Below, one piece after another: positions 52,145 to 61,813 of a stretch of DNA of 64,000 nucleotides. The position numbers and the translations under genes are program-made. Origin of the DNA: Tsukamurella conjunctivitidis (GTDB lineage: Bacteria; Actinomycetota; Actinomycetes; Mycobacteriales; Mycobacteriaceae); the NCBI RefSeq assembly GCF_007858475.1, contig NZ_VIGX01000002.1, forward strand, positions 310,001 through 374,000. Direction: 5' to 3'. The notes under the pieces were generated by a model, which was given only the letters and a program-made list of their open reading frames with translations, did not search any database and was not told where the DNA came from. How positions within the stretch are numbered: the first letter of the stretch is position 1; each line of letters opens with the position of its first letter.

Positions 52145-52215
52145 AAGAGACCGTCGGTCTGTTGTGATTCCACGCTAAGAGACCGTCGTTCTGCTGTCAA
52201 GAGACCGGCGGTCTG
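52145..52215. promoter_or_regulatory. Three tandem TetR operator copies
   Basis: AAGAGACCGTCGGTCTG at 52145-52161, AAGAGACCGTCGTTCTG at 52177-52193 and AAGAGACCGGCGGTCTG at 52199-52215; core pattern AGACCG-N-CGGTCT with small changes. The third copy overlaps the -35 to -10 area of the tetR promoter (TAAAAT at 52216-52221), the first lies nearest the SDR start, so both genes are probably repressed. Confidence 0.82.
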
Positions 52216-52227
52216 TAAAATCGATCC

Positions 52228-52890
52228 GTGGGATTCCAGCGGGCGCGCAGCGCGGAACAGCGGCAGGAGCGGCGCGAGGCGATCATGGCCGCGGCCTCGG
52301 GCATGCTCTGCGAGATGCCCGTCGCCGCCCTGACGCTCAGTGAGCTCAGCCGCCGCGTGGGCCTCGCCAAGTCGAACGTCCTGCGCTACTTCGAATCCCG
52401 CGAGGAGGTGCTCCTCGAGGTGTTGATGCGCTCCGCCGCGGGCTGCATCCGCGATCTCGACGAGGCCTGGCGGGCGGCGGATCTCGATGCCGCGCCGCTC
52501 GCCGAGCGGATCGAGGGCTTCGCCGAGGTGTACGCCCGCGTCGCCGCCGCGCGGCCGGACCTCCTCGACCTGCTCGCCGCGCAGGCGGCCGTGCTCGAGC
52601 GCAACGTCTCGACCGAGGCGATCGTCCGGTTCAAGCGGGCCGCTCTCGCCGGGATCGAGACCATGGCCGGGGTGCTCGCGCGCGCGGTCCCCGAACTGGG
52701 CGACTCCGCCTCCGCGGTCTGTTCGACGATCCTCACCCTGTCCGGCGCCCTCTACGTCCAGTCCGAGCAGTCGCGGATCTGCGAGTCCGCCTACCTGGTC
52801 GCGCCCGAGCTCGAGGTCTTCCGGACGGAACTGGTCCCCGCACTGCAGTCGGCGGTCGCCACCGTCCTCGCAGGGACGCTCGCCCGCTGA
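52228..52890 (+). CDS. TetR family transcriptional regulator
   Basis: A 220-residue repressor with HTH ALTLSELSRRVGLAKSNVLRYFESREEVL at about 36-63 and a helical C-terminal ligand domain. GTG at 52228 follows TAAAAT by 6 nt (leaderless). Divergent from the SDR gene; the three operators between them suggest repression of both. Confidence 0.9.
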   Translation: MGFQRARSAEQRQERREAIMAAASGMLCEMPVAALTLSELSRRVGLAKSNVLRYFESREEVLLEVLMRSAAGCIRDLDEAWRAADLDAAPLAERIEGFAEVYARVAAARPDLLDLLAAQAAVLERNVSTEAIVRFKRAALAGIETMAGVLARAVPELGDSASAVCSTILTLSGALYVQSEQSRICESAYLVAPELEVFRTELVPALQSAVATVLAGTLAR

Positions 52891-52968
52891 GGTTGCGCGG
52901 GGTTGCAGGGGCCACCGGTCGACGGGACGCCGCTCGCGGGACGGTCGACCGCCCGTACTATTGCGGCC

Positions 52969-53856
52969 ATGTCGGTGCAACCGGGCTTCACGATCGCGGC
53001 CGGCGGGTACGTCGCGGAGATCGCACGGACGGGCGCGGGCCTGCGCGGGCTCCGCCGTGACGGAGTCGCCCTCACCGAGGAATGGCCGCTCGGCGAGAAG
53101 CCGCCCCTCTCCGCGGGCCTCGTTCTCGCCCCGTGGCCCGGCCGGACCGAGGACGGCCTCTACACCTGGGACGGTGAGGTGTACCGCCTCGCGGTCACGA
53201 GCGAGGTGACCGGCACCGCCGACCACGGCCTCGTGCGCCGGGTCGACTGGGACGACGTGGAGATCGCCGCCGACGCGGTGACCCTCGTCCATCCGGTGGG
53301 GCGTCATCCGGGCTGGCCCTTCGACCTGCATCTGCGGATCCGGTACGGCGTGACCGCCGACGGCCTGACCTGCTCCTTCGAGGCCCGCAACGACGGCGAC
53401 CGGGACCTGCCGCTCGCCGTCGGCTTCCACACCTACCTGCGCATCGGCGACGATCCCGTCGACGCCTGCACCCTCGAACTCGGCGCCGGGCGGTGGCAGC
53501 CCCTCGACGGGCGCCTGCTGCCCGACGGTCCGCCGCGCACCGTCGACGGGACGGCCTACGACTACCGCGCCCCGCGCGCCCTCGACGGTGTGCAGATCGA
53601 CACTCCCTTCACCGACGTGGCCCGGACCACCGTGTTGCGCGGCCCGTCGGGGGAGGCGGAGCTCTGGACGGCCCCGTCGTTGCCCTGGGCGCAGGTGTTC
53701 ATCGCCGACCCGGTCAACGGCAAGGGCTACCCCGGCCGCGGCCGGGCCCTGGCGGTGGAGCCGATGTCCGCCCCGGGCAACGCCCTCCATACCGGAACCG
53801 ACGTGATCCGGCTCGTCCCGGGCGCCGTGTGGGCCACCGAATGGGGCATCCGGTGA
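52969..53856 (+). CDS. Aldose 1-epimerase (galactose mutarotase-like)
   Basis: A 295-residue carbohydrate-binding enzyme that probably interconverts sugar anomers. VGFHTYLRIG and DHGLVRRVDWD carry the catalytic and substrate-binding histidines expected in the fold, and EPMSAPGNALH a glutamate. ATG at 52969 follows TACTAT by 7 nt. The exact sugar is unknown. Confidence 0.85.
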   Translation: MSVQPGFTIAAGGYVAEIARTGAGLRGLRRDGVALTEEWPLGEKPPLSAGLVLAPWPGRTEDGLYTWDGEVYRLAVTSEVTGTADHGLVRRVDWDDVEIAADAVTLVHPVGRHPGWPFDLHLRIRYGVTADGLTCSFEARNDGDRDLPLAVGFHTYLRIGDDPVDACTLELGAGRWQPLDGRLLPDGPPRTVDGTAYDYRAPRALDGVQIDTPFTDVARTTVLRGPSGEAELWTAPSLPWAQVFIADPVNGKGYPGRGRALAVEPMSAPGNALHTGTDVIRLVPGAVWATEWGIR

Positions 53857-53943
53857 CGGCCCGATTTCCGCGGGGAACCGCGATACCGCTAGGTTCTAGC
53901 CAGGTAGCTTTTATCCGCCGACTACAGCGAGGGGATACGAACA

Positions 53944-55236
<1,293 letters not shown>

Positions 55237-55287
55237 ATGCCGCCCATTCGGCGCGACAATCTGCACCGCCTGATCAAAGGAGTCGGA

Positions 55288-55647
55288 ATGACCAAGCCCG
55301 AGATCGAGTTCATCGAGGGCCCCGCGCCCACCGAGCTCGTCATCAAGGACATCGTGGTGGGCGACGGTGCCGAGGCCCAGCCCGGCAGCATCGTGGACGT
55401 GCACTACGTGGGCGTCGAGTTCGACAGCGGCGAGGAGTTCGACTCCTCGTGGAGCCGCGGCGAGTCCATCAACTTCCCGCTGCGCAGCCTCATCGCCGGC
55501 TGGCAGGAGGGCATCCCCGGCATGAAGGTCGGCGGCCGTCGTCAGCTGATCTGCCCGCCCGCCCTGGCCTACGGTCCCGCCGGCGGCGGCCACCGCCTGT
55601 CCGGCAAGACCCTGGTGTTCGTGATCGATCTGCTCGGCGTGAAGTAG
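55288..55647 (+). CDS. FKBP-type peptidyl-prolyl isomerase
   Basis: A 119-residue single-domain FKBP that speeds proline isomerisation in folding proteins. SIVDVHYVGVEFDSGEEFDSS, LIAGWQEGIPGMKVGGRRQL and PALAYGPAGGGH are family signatures. AAAGGAG precedes ATG 55288. It probably shares the gltA transcript; a strong terminator follows. Confidence 0.92.
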   Translation: MTKPEIEFIEGPAPTELVIKDIVVGDGAEAQPGSIVDVHYVGVEFDSGEEFDSSWSRGESINFPLRSLIAGWQEGIPGMKVGGRRQLICPPALAYGPAGGGHRLSGKTLVFVIDLLGVK

Positions 55648-55661
55648 TTCGAGCCTGCTCA

Positions 55662-55695
55662 GGGCCCCGTACCGTCGTTCGACGGTGCGGGGCCC
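55662..55695. terminator. Strong hairpin terminator after the FKBP gene
   Basis: GGGCCCCGTACCGTCG (55662-55677) pairs with CGACGGTGCGGGGCCC (55680-55695), one G-T wobble, followed by TCGCGTTT. It ends the gltA-FKBP transcript. Confidence 0.82.
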
Positions 55696-55836
55696 TCGCG
55701 TTTCCGGGGACAGTGCACCGTCTCGGTCTCGAATCGGTCCCGATCGCGCGGTTCCGGGTTGGCGCGCGCCGCGCGGGAGTAGAAGAATAGGTGCATATCG
55801 CCGCGATCCACGCCGGCGAGCGGGGTCGGAGGACAG

Positions 55837-57456
55837 ATGAAGAGGGTCAGGATCTCAGCCGCCGCGGTCGCGGTGCTGTCGGTGGCGGGACTGGTGGCGG
55901 GGTGCGGCAAGGATGCGTCGAGCGAGGACTCGCCCGTCGCGTTCAGCCCGGTCACCGGCGACCAGTACACCTCGAATCCCGGCGCCTTCCAGACCGACGG
56001 CGTGGTGCCCCCGCCCAGGGATGTGACGATGGTCGGCGATCCGGTCGCCGCCCAGGCCGTGGCCAATGCGGGCCTGCCGCAGGGCACGATCACCTCCACC
56101 AGCAACAACACCACGGTCTACTACCCGCCCGCGCCGGCGATCCCCGGGCTGGCCGTCCCGCCGCAGCCGGCCCCGCCGGCGCCGATGTCGCGCCCGGCCA
56201 ACACCCGCCCGTGGCAGTACACGCAGCCGCAGATCGACGTCTACCGGGCGGTGTGCGAGACGGGCCGCTGGGGCTCGTGGATCGCGGGCGTCGAGATGCA
56301 GACGCAGACCTGCTGGTCCCTGTACGGCCGCCAGCTGGGCGTGCGTCCCTGGACGCCGGACCAGCCCCGCCCGTGGCTCCGCCCGGGGTACCCGCGGCCC
56401 TGGTTCGACCCCGGTTTCCGTGCCGACGTCCCCGTGATCTGGGTGTACCCGCGCAACTGGACCCGGCCGCGGCCGCAGCCGATCATCTCGGTGTCCATCA
56501 CGATCAACATCGGCACCAATCCGTACCGCCGGGTGAACCCGCGCTACACCGATCCGTTCTACCCCGTCTGGGCCGTGACGCCGGGCCGCGTCGTCGACGC
56601 CCGCGACCAGGGTCGCATCGTCGCACCGGTGTACACGGTGACGTCGACGACCACGACCACCACGACGACGACCGTCACCGCACCCGTCGCGCCCGGCGTC
56701 GTGCTCCAGCCCCTGCCGACGTCGGCGAAGGTGACGCCGGTCCTCGCGCTGCCCGGCCAGGCGATGCCCGGCAACGTGAACACCGACCCCGCGGTGACGG
56801 TGCCTGTCGCCGCGGCCCTGCAGGGCGCCACCGTGCAGGCCGGCAGTCGCTCGTCCGTCGAGGAGGCGATCGGCACCTCCGTCTCTGTCGCCGTCGCGAC
56901 CCCGACCACGACCGCCCGCACCGAGACGGCCACGGGAACCTCCACCGCGGGCTCCGCGGCCACCGGTGGTTCCGCCGCCACGTCGGCCGCGGTCGCGCCG
57001 TCGGTCGGAACCGTCCCGTCGGGTGCTCCGCAGCCCTCCGCGGTGCCGTCCGCGGGCGCGCCGGCGGCCACCGCTCCGACGTCCGGGGCGCCGACGCCGC
57101 CGGCCGTCGCACCGACGCAGACCGTGGCCCCCGCGCCGACCGCCACGGTCGCGCCGCCGACGACCGCGGCACCCGCGCCGCAGACCACCGTCGCGCCGCC
57201 GCAGACCACCGTCGCGCCCGCGCCCACGACCGTGGCGCCCCCGCGGGTGACGACGACGCAGCCGCCGGTCACGCAGGCGCCGGTGGTCACGCAGCCGCCG
57301 ACCACGCAGGCACCGGTGGTCGTCCCGCCGAAGATCACGACCACCGTCGCGCCGGCACCGACCACGACCGTCGCGCCGAAGCCGGTGGCACCGGCGCCGA
57401 AGCCGACCGTCACGAAGCCGGTCACGACCACGACGGTGCCCGCCGCGGCGAACTGA
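55837..57456 (+). CDS. Secreted lipoprotein with Thr/Pro/Ala-rich mucin-like tail
   Basis: A 539-residue predicted lipoprotein (lipobox LVAGC, C23). Residues about 120-260 form a Trp/Arg/Pro-rich region (RPWQYTQPQIDVYRAVCETG, then repeated RPW) with two cysteines; from about 270 the chain is a long Thr/Pro/Ala/Val-rich stretch with TTVAP, APTTT and PPTTQAPVV units, probably disordered and O-mannosylated outside the cell. The function is unknown; a surface spacer or wall-anchor role is possible. Upstream lies the terminator of the FKBP gene. Confidence 0.72.
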   Translation: MKRVRISAAAVAVLSVAGLVAGCGKDASSEDSPVAFSPVTGDQYTSNPGAFQTDGVVPPPRDVTMVGDPVAAQAVANAGLPQGTITSTSNNTTVYYPPAPAIPGLAVPPQPAPPAPMSRPANTRPWQYTQPQIDVYRAVCETGRWGSWIAGVEMQTQTCWSLYGRQLGVRPWTPDQPRPWLRPGYPRPWFDPGFRADVPVIWVYPRNWTRPRPQPIISVSITINIGTNPYRRVNPRYTDPFYPVWAVTPGRVVDARDQGRIVAPVYTVTSTTTTTTTTTVTAPVAPGVVLQPLPTSAKVTPVLALPGQAMPGNVNTDPAVTVPVAAALQGATVQAGSRSSVEEAIGTSVSVAVATPTTTARTETATGTSTAGSAATGGSAATSAAVAPSVGTVPSGAPQPSAVPSAGAPAATAPTSGAPTPPAVAPTQTVAPAPTATVAPPTTAAPAPQTTVAPPQTTVAPAPTTVAPPRVTTTQPPVTQAPVVTQPPTTQAPVVVPPKITTTVAPAPTTTVAPKPVAPAPKPTVTKPVTTTTVPAAAN

Positions 57457-57464
57457 CCCCTCGG

Positions 57465-58265
57465 CTACCGCGAGGCGGCTAGCCGCGCCAGGTCGACGGT
57501 GGCCCGCCGGAGTTCGGCGGGCGCGCCGAGCGGCGCAAGGTAGCCGACTCGGGTGACGGCCCAGCCGCGCGGGGTGTCCACGCGCAGGTCGAGGCCGTAC
57601 CGGTCGGCGCGCTCGCAGCGCGCCGAGGTCGCGTCGGGGTAGCCGCCGAGCGCGCGGGCCATGCTCAGCAGTGCCTCGGCGTGGTCCTCGTTGAGGTGGC
57701 GCACCGCGCCCGCGGCGTGCGGGGTCACGGGATCGGGTTCGGCGGCGGCGTAGTCCGCGCTCGAGGCCGAGTCCATCCGCCCGTAGCCGCCCACCCAGCG
57801 CACCCGCTCGATCTCGAGCAGCCACACGGTGAAGTCGCTGTAGTCGATGTAGTACCTCGCGGCCGGGACGGCGGCGAGGTGCGCCTCGCGGGCGGCCGCC
57901 AGTTCCTCCCCCTCGGGGCGGCGCGCGGTGCCCGCCAGGGTGATCCGCGCGTTCGCGAGCGGATCCGACGGGGCATCGGGCGCGACGATCGACAGGCTCG
58001 CGCGGGGATCGCGCTGCAGGTTGCGCCCGTGCTCGGCCATGTGCGAGACGCACAGCACCGGATCGCCGTCGAGCAGGCCGTAGGTGACGAGCGACGCCCA
58101 GGGACCGCCGTCGGCGGAGAGGCTCCCGAGCGTCGCGGCGTTCGTGGCCGCGGCCACCGTGCGGGCCTCCTCGGCGGCGGAGGGGCGCCGCGGCTCGGCG
58201 ACATCCGTCAGGGGCGGGGCGATGGTCGGGGCGTCGCCGGGATCGCCGTGGTCGCGAGTCGTCAT
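57465..58265 (-). CDS. HugZ-like / DUF2470 pyridoxamine-oxidase-fold protein
   Basis: A 266-residue two-domain protein: an FMN-binding split-barrel of the pyridoxamine oxidase fold (LGSLSADGGPWASLVTYGLLDG, about 40-180) and a C-terminal DUF2470 domain with HLNEDHAEALLSMARALGG. Such proteins can bind heme and some degrade it (HugZ). ATG at 58265. It is divergent from mntH, suggesting but not proving a link to metal supply. Confidence 0.78.
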   Translation of the reverse strand: MTTRDHGDPGDAPTIAPPLTDVAEPRRPSAAEEARTVAAATNAATLGSLSADGGPWASLVTYGLLDGDPVLCVSHMAEHGRNLQRDPRASLSIVAPDAPSDPLANARITLAGTARRPEGEELAAAREAHLAAVPAARYYIDYSDFTVWLLEIERVRWVGGYGRMDSASSADYAAAEPDPVTPHAAGAVRHLNEDHAEALLSMARALGGYPDATSARCERADRYGLDLRVDTPRGWAVTRVGYLAPLGAPAELRRATVDLARLAASR

Positions 58266-58312
58266 GGGTGCAGCCTAGGGCCGCACCGGTTCCCGGCGCC
58301 TTCGCCACAAGG

Positions 58313-58328
58313 TTTCGGTTGACCGAAA
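58313..58328. promoter_or_regulatory. Palindromic operator in front of mntH
   Basis: TTTCGGT (58313-58319), TG, ACCGAAA (58322-58328): perfect 7-bp inverted repeat, 25 nt before the mntH GTG. A manganese-responsive DtxR-family repressor (MntR) is the expected binder; no such gene is in the window. It could also act on the divergent HugZ-like gene. Confidence 0.65.
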
Positions 58329-58353
58329 TCTCTTCTTCGCATAGCCTCGCAGC

Positions 58354-59601
58354 GTGCTGACCGATACCGTCGTTCCGAGGAAGCGGCCCCCGCTGCGCGC
58401 GTTGATGCTGTTGGGGCCGGCGTTCGTCGCCGCGATCGCCTACGTCGATCCGGGCAACGTCGCCGCCAACGTCACCGCGGGCGCGAAGTACGGCTACCTG
58501 CTGGTCTGGGTCCTGGTGCTGGCGAACGTCATGGCCGTGATGATCCAGTACCAGTCCGCGAAGCTCGGCGTGGTCACCGGTCGCTCGCTGCCGCAGGTGC
58601 TCGGCGACCGGCTGCCGCGGCGCGCGCGCCTCGCCTTCTGGGGGCAGGCCGAACTGGTCGCGGCCGCCACCGACATCGCCGAGGTGATCGGCGGCGCGCT
58701 GGCGCTCAACCTCCTCTTCGGGGTGCCGCTGGTCTGGGGCGGGCTCATCGTCGGCGTGATCTCGACGCTGCTGCTCACCCTCGCCGACGGACGTCGGCAG
58801 TACCGCTTCGAGCTGGTGATCATCACGATGCTCGCGGTCATCGTGGTCGGCTTCGTGGCGGGCCTCGTCACCGCGCCGCCCGACGGTGCCGCCCTCCTCG
58901 GCGGGCTCCTCCCGCGCCTGCAGGGGACGGAGACGGTGCTCCTCGCGGCGTCGATGCTCGGCGCGACCGTCATGCCGCACGCCATCTACCTGCACTCCGC
59001 GCTCGTCGTCGACCGGCACGGTGCGCCGCCGGCGCAGGGGCGCGCGGAGCGGGCGCGGCGCCTGCTCAAGGTCACCCGGATCGACGTGGTCCTCGCCCTC
59101 GTCATCGCCGGCGCCGTGAACATCGCGCTGCTCGTGCTCGCCGCGTCGAGCCTGTACGGCGTGGAGGGCACCGACTCGATCGAGGGCGCGCACGCCGCGG
59201 TCCGCGACGCGCTGGGGCCGATCGTCGCGGCGCTGTTCGCGGTCGGACTCCTCGCTTCGGGGCTCGCTTCCACCTCGGTCGGCAGCTACGCGGGCGGCAC
59301 CATCATGGCGGGGCTGCTGCACCAGCGGATCCCCGTGCTGGTCCGCCGCCTGGTGACGATGATCCCGGCGATCGGCGTTCTCGCGATCGGCGTGCCGCCC
59401 ACGCAGGCGCTGATCATCTCGCAGGTGGTGCTGAGCTTCGGCATCCCGTTCGCGCTACTGCCGCTGCGGCGGTACACCTCCGACCGGGCGCTGATGGGGG
59501 AGTTCGTCGACCGGGCGCCCCTGCGCTGGGCATCGGCGCTGGCGGGCGCGCTGATCGTCGTGCTCAACGTGGCCCTCATCGTCCTCACCGTCACCGGCTG
59601 A
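58354..59601 (+). CDS. mntH: NRAMP-family Mn2+/H+ symporter
   Basis: A 415-residue divalent metal importer with 11 helices. The metal-binding DPGNVAANVTAGAKYGY in helix 1 and the MPHAIYLHS motif in helix 6 match bacterial MntH. GTG at 58354 lies 6 nt after TAGCCT (leaderless). It uses the proton gradient; the operator at 58313 suggests repression by excess Mn2+. Confidence 0.93.
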   Translation: MLTDTVVPRKRPPLRALMLLGPAFVAAIAYVDPGNVAANVTAGAKYGYLLVWVLVLANVMAVMIQYQSAKLGVVTGRSLPQVLGDRLPRRARLAFWGQAELVAAATDIAEVIGGALALNLLFGVPLVWGGLIVGVISTLLLTLADGRRQYRFELVIITMLAVIVVGFVAGLVTAPPDGAALLGGLLPRLQGTETVLLAASMLGATVMPHAIYLHSALVVDRHGAPPAQGRAERARRLLKVTRIDVVLALVIAGAVNIALLVLAASSLYGVEGTDSIEGAHAAVRDALGPIVAALFAVGLLASGLASTSVGSYAGGTIMAGLLHQRIPVLVRRLVTMIPAIGVLAIGVPPTQALIISQVVLSFGIPFALLPLRRYTSDRALMGEFVDRAPLRWASALAGALIVVLNVALIVLTVTG

Positions 59602-59725
59602 GGCCGCCGGCCGCCCTGTCGTGGTGCGACACGGCTCACTCTCGTATTGAGATCGCAACCGGTCCGTGATTCAATAAACACAATTCACGTGTGGTGAAGA
59701 CGGAGTTTAGTCACGGAAACGAGTG

Positions 59726-60253
59726 ATGATGGGTCTGCGTGCAGCGGCGGTGGTCGTCGGCGGAGCCGGCGTCGCGGTGGCCGCGTGCTGGACGATGTTC
59801 GCGCCCGCGGAGATCGAGCAGTCGCAGGTCGAGACCGGCACCCTCGCGAAGGTGGCTGCGGCGCCGTCGGACGCGCTGCACTGCGACGGCGGACTCAAGG
59901 CCCAGGTCGGCGCGGCGCAGTCCTGCGTCCTCACCCGCGGGGGCGAGCGGTTCGCCGTCGCGCTCAAGGTCACGGACGTCGACGGGGACCGGGTCAACTG
60001 GGACTCCACCATCGACGGCGCGCCGCTCTCGGGGCGGCGGGTGGCCGTCTCGGAGCTCGAGCAGCGCACGCGCGAGGTCCTCTCCCGCCAGCGCCCCGTC
60101 GATGCGGTGACCTGCGCCGGCGCGCTCCCCGGCACCGTCGGCGCCCGGCAGAGCTGCGCGATGACCGCGAGCGGGCACCGGCACGACGTCACCGTGACCG
60201 TGACGACGGTCGATTCCGCCCGCGTGCAGTGGGGTGTCAGCGTCCGCGACTGA
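59726..60253 (+). CDS. Exported protein with two DUF4333 domains
   Basis: A 175-residue exported protein with an N-terminal helix (about 4-24) and two tandem DUF4333-like units (about 50-100 and 120-170), each with a cysteine pair (DALHCDGGLKAQVGAAQSCVL and DAVTCAGALPGTVGARQSCAM) that should form a disulfide. Function unknown. ATG at 59726 follows ACGGAA; GTG at 59723 is possible. Its stop abuts the convergent AccD3 stop. Confidence 0.75.
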   Translation: MMGLRAAAVVVGGAGVAVAACWTMFAPAEIEQSQVETGTLAKVAAAPSDALHCDGGLKAQVGAAQSCVLTRGGERFAVALKVTDVDGDRVNWDSTIDGAPLSGRRVAVSELEQRTREVLSRQRPVDAVTCAGALPGTVGARQSCAMTASGHRHDVTVTVTTVDSARVQWGVSVRD

Positions 60254-61762
60254 TCACCGGCCGCCGAGGAACCGGTAGCGGTCCAGCCGGCGACTGATCC
60301 GGATCGGATCGGGGATGAGGGAGAGCTCCGCGAGGGCGTCGCTCACCGCGAGGCCCACGCGCCGGGAGAAGTCCGTCGGCTCGTCCGCCGCGTTCGGCCG
60401 CTCCGGGATCACCCGGTCGACGATGCCGTCGGCCAGCAGGTCGGCCGCGCGGATCCGCTGCCGCTCCGCCATCTCCGCGGCATGATCCGCATCCCGGTAC
60501 ATCACCGCGCTGGCGCCCTCGGGCGGCAGCGGCGCGAGCCAGGCGTGCTGCGCGCACAGCACCCGGTCGGCGGGCAGCATCGCGAGCGCACCGCCGCCCG
60601 TGCCCTGGCCGAGCAGGACCGACACCGTCGGGACCTTGAGCGTGACCAGGTCGGACAGGCTGCGGGCGACCTCGCCGGCCAGCCCGCCCTCCTCCGCCTC
60701 GGGGGACAGCGCGGCGCCCCAGGTGTCGATGACCAGTACCAGGGGCAGGTTCAGCTCCGCGGCCAGCCGCATGCCGCGCCGCGCCGCGCGCAGCGCCGCG
60801 GGACCGAGCAGGGGGAGCGCGGCGCCCTCGGCGCGGGTCGTGTCCTGACCGACGACGACGCAGGGATAGCCCTGCACACGAGCCAGGGAGAGCAGCAGCG
60901 TGTGGTCGGTCTCGCCCTCTCCGGTGCCCGAGAGCGGCAGCCTGTCCGTGGCCGAATGCCGCAGGAAGGCGCGCACGCCGGGACGGTCGGGCTCGCGGCT
61001 GATCCGCACCGAGTCCCACGCGGGGGTGCCGTCGTCGGCGGCGTCGAGTTCCTCGCGCACCCCGAGGTGCGGCGCCAGCGGATCGGCGTCCTGCGCCCCG
61101 GCGAGCACGCGCAGCGTCCGATGCGCCAGGAGCCGCACGAAGCGCAGCGGCACGACCCCGTCGATGAGGCCGCGCTCGAAGAGGTGCTCGGCGGTCTGCA
61201 CGCCGTCGGGGAAGGGCTCGCCGTGCAGGGCCTCGTAGACCCGCGGGCCGAGGAAGCCGATCCGCGCGCCGGGCTCGGCGATGGTGACGTGGCCCAGGGA
61301 GCCCCAGGACGCGAAGACCCCGCCCATCGTGGGATCGCGCAGGTACACCAGGTAGGGCAGGCCGGACTGCTTGTGCAGGGTGACGGCCGCCGAGATCTTC
61401 ACCATCTGCAGGAAGGCGACGGTGCCCTCCTGCATCCGCGTCCCGCCCGACGTGGGCGTCGCCAGCAACGGCAGCCGCAGCGCGGTCGCCCGCTCGACGG
61501 CGGTGACGATCCGCTCCGCCGCGGCGACGCCGATCGACCCGCCGAGGAAGGCGAAGTCGCACGCGATGAGCGCGACGCGCTGGCCGCGGATGCGTCCCTC
61601 GCCCGTAATCACCGCCTCGTCGTGATGCGAGCGTTCCCGCGCCCGCTGCAGGGCGGCGGCGTACTCCGCGTCGGGCGCGACGTCCGGCAGCGGGCCGTCC
61701 CAGCTGGTGAAGGTGCCGCGGTCGAGGATCGCATCGATGAGGTCCTGCGCCGTGATCGCCAT
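60254..61762 (-). CDS. accD3: Acyl-CoA carboxylase carboxyltransferase, fused beta/alpha (AccD3-like)
   Basis: A 502-residue carboxyltransferase with both crotonase-like halves: beta (residues 1-240, SGGTRMQEGTVAFLQMVKIS) and alpha (VIDTWGAALSPEAEEGGLAGEVAR). The half-fusion and length fit mycobacterial AccD3 (Rv0904c). It transfers carboxyl groups from biotin to an acyl-CoA, probably for fatty-acid or lipid synthesis; the biotin subunit is elsewhere. ATG at 61762 starts MAITAQDLID. Confidence 0.88.
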   Translation of the reverse strand: MAITAQDLIDAILDRGTFTSWDGPLPDVAPDAEYAAALQRARERSHHDEAVITGEGRIRGQRVALIACDFAFLGGSIGVAAAERIVTAVERATALRLPLLATPTSGGTRMQEGTVAFLQMVKISAAVTLHKQSGLPYLVYLRDPTMGGVFASWGSLGHVTIAEPGARIGFLGPRVYEALHGEPFPDGVQTAEHLFERGLIDGVVPLRFVRLLAHRTLRVLAGAQDADPLAPHLGVREELDAADDGTPAWDSVRISREPDRPGVRAFLRHSATDRLPLSGTGEGETDHTLLLSLARVQGYPCVVVGQDTTRAEGAALPLLGPAALRAARRGMRLAAELNLPLVLVIDTWGAALSPEAEEGGLAGEVARSLSDLVTLKVPTVSVLLGQGTGGGALAMLPADRVLCAQHAWLAPLPPEGASAVMYRDADHAAEMAERQRIRAADLLADGIVDRVIPERPNAADEPTDFSRRVGLAVSDALAELSLIPDPIRISRRLDRYRFLGGR

Positions 61763-61813
61763 GGAATTCAGGTTACTGGGAACACCGAGCGGTGCGGACG
61801 CGTTGTTCGGGCC

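Noticed and set aside
57080-57420. Tandem repeats near the end of the large lipoprotein
   Set aside because: They encode in-frame Thr/Pro/Ala units of the mucin-like tail; not a separate element.
55855-59322. Minus-strand open frame of 1155 codons
   Set aside because: It runs through the antisense of a lipoprotein and across mntH and gives Arg/Gly-rich nonsense; an effect of high GC3.
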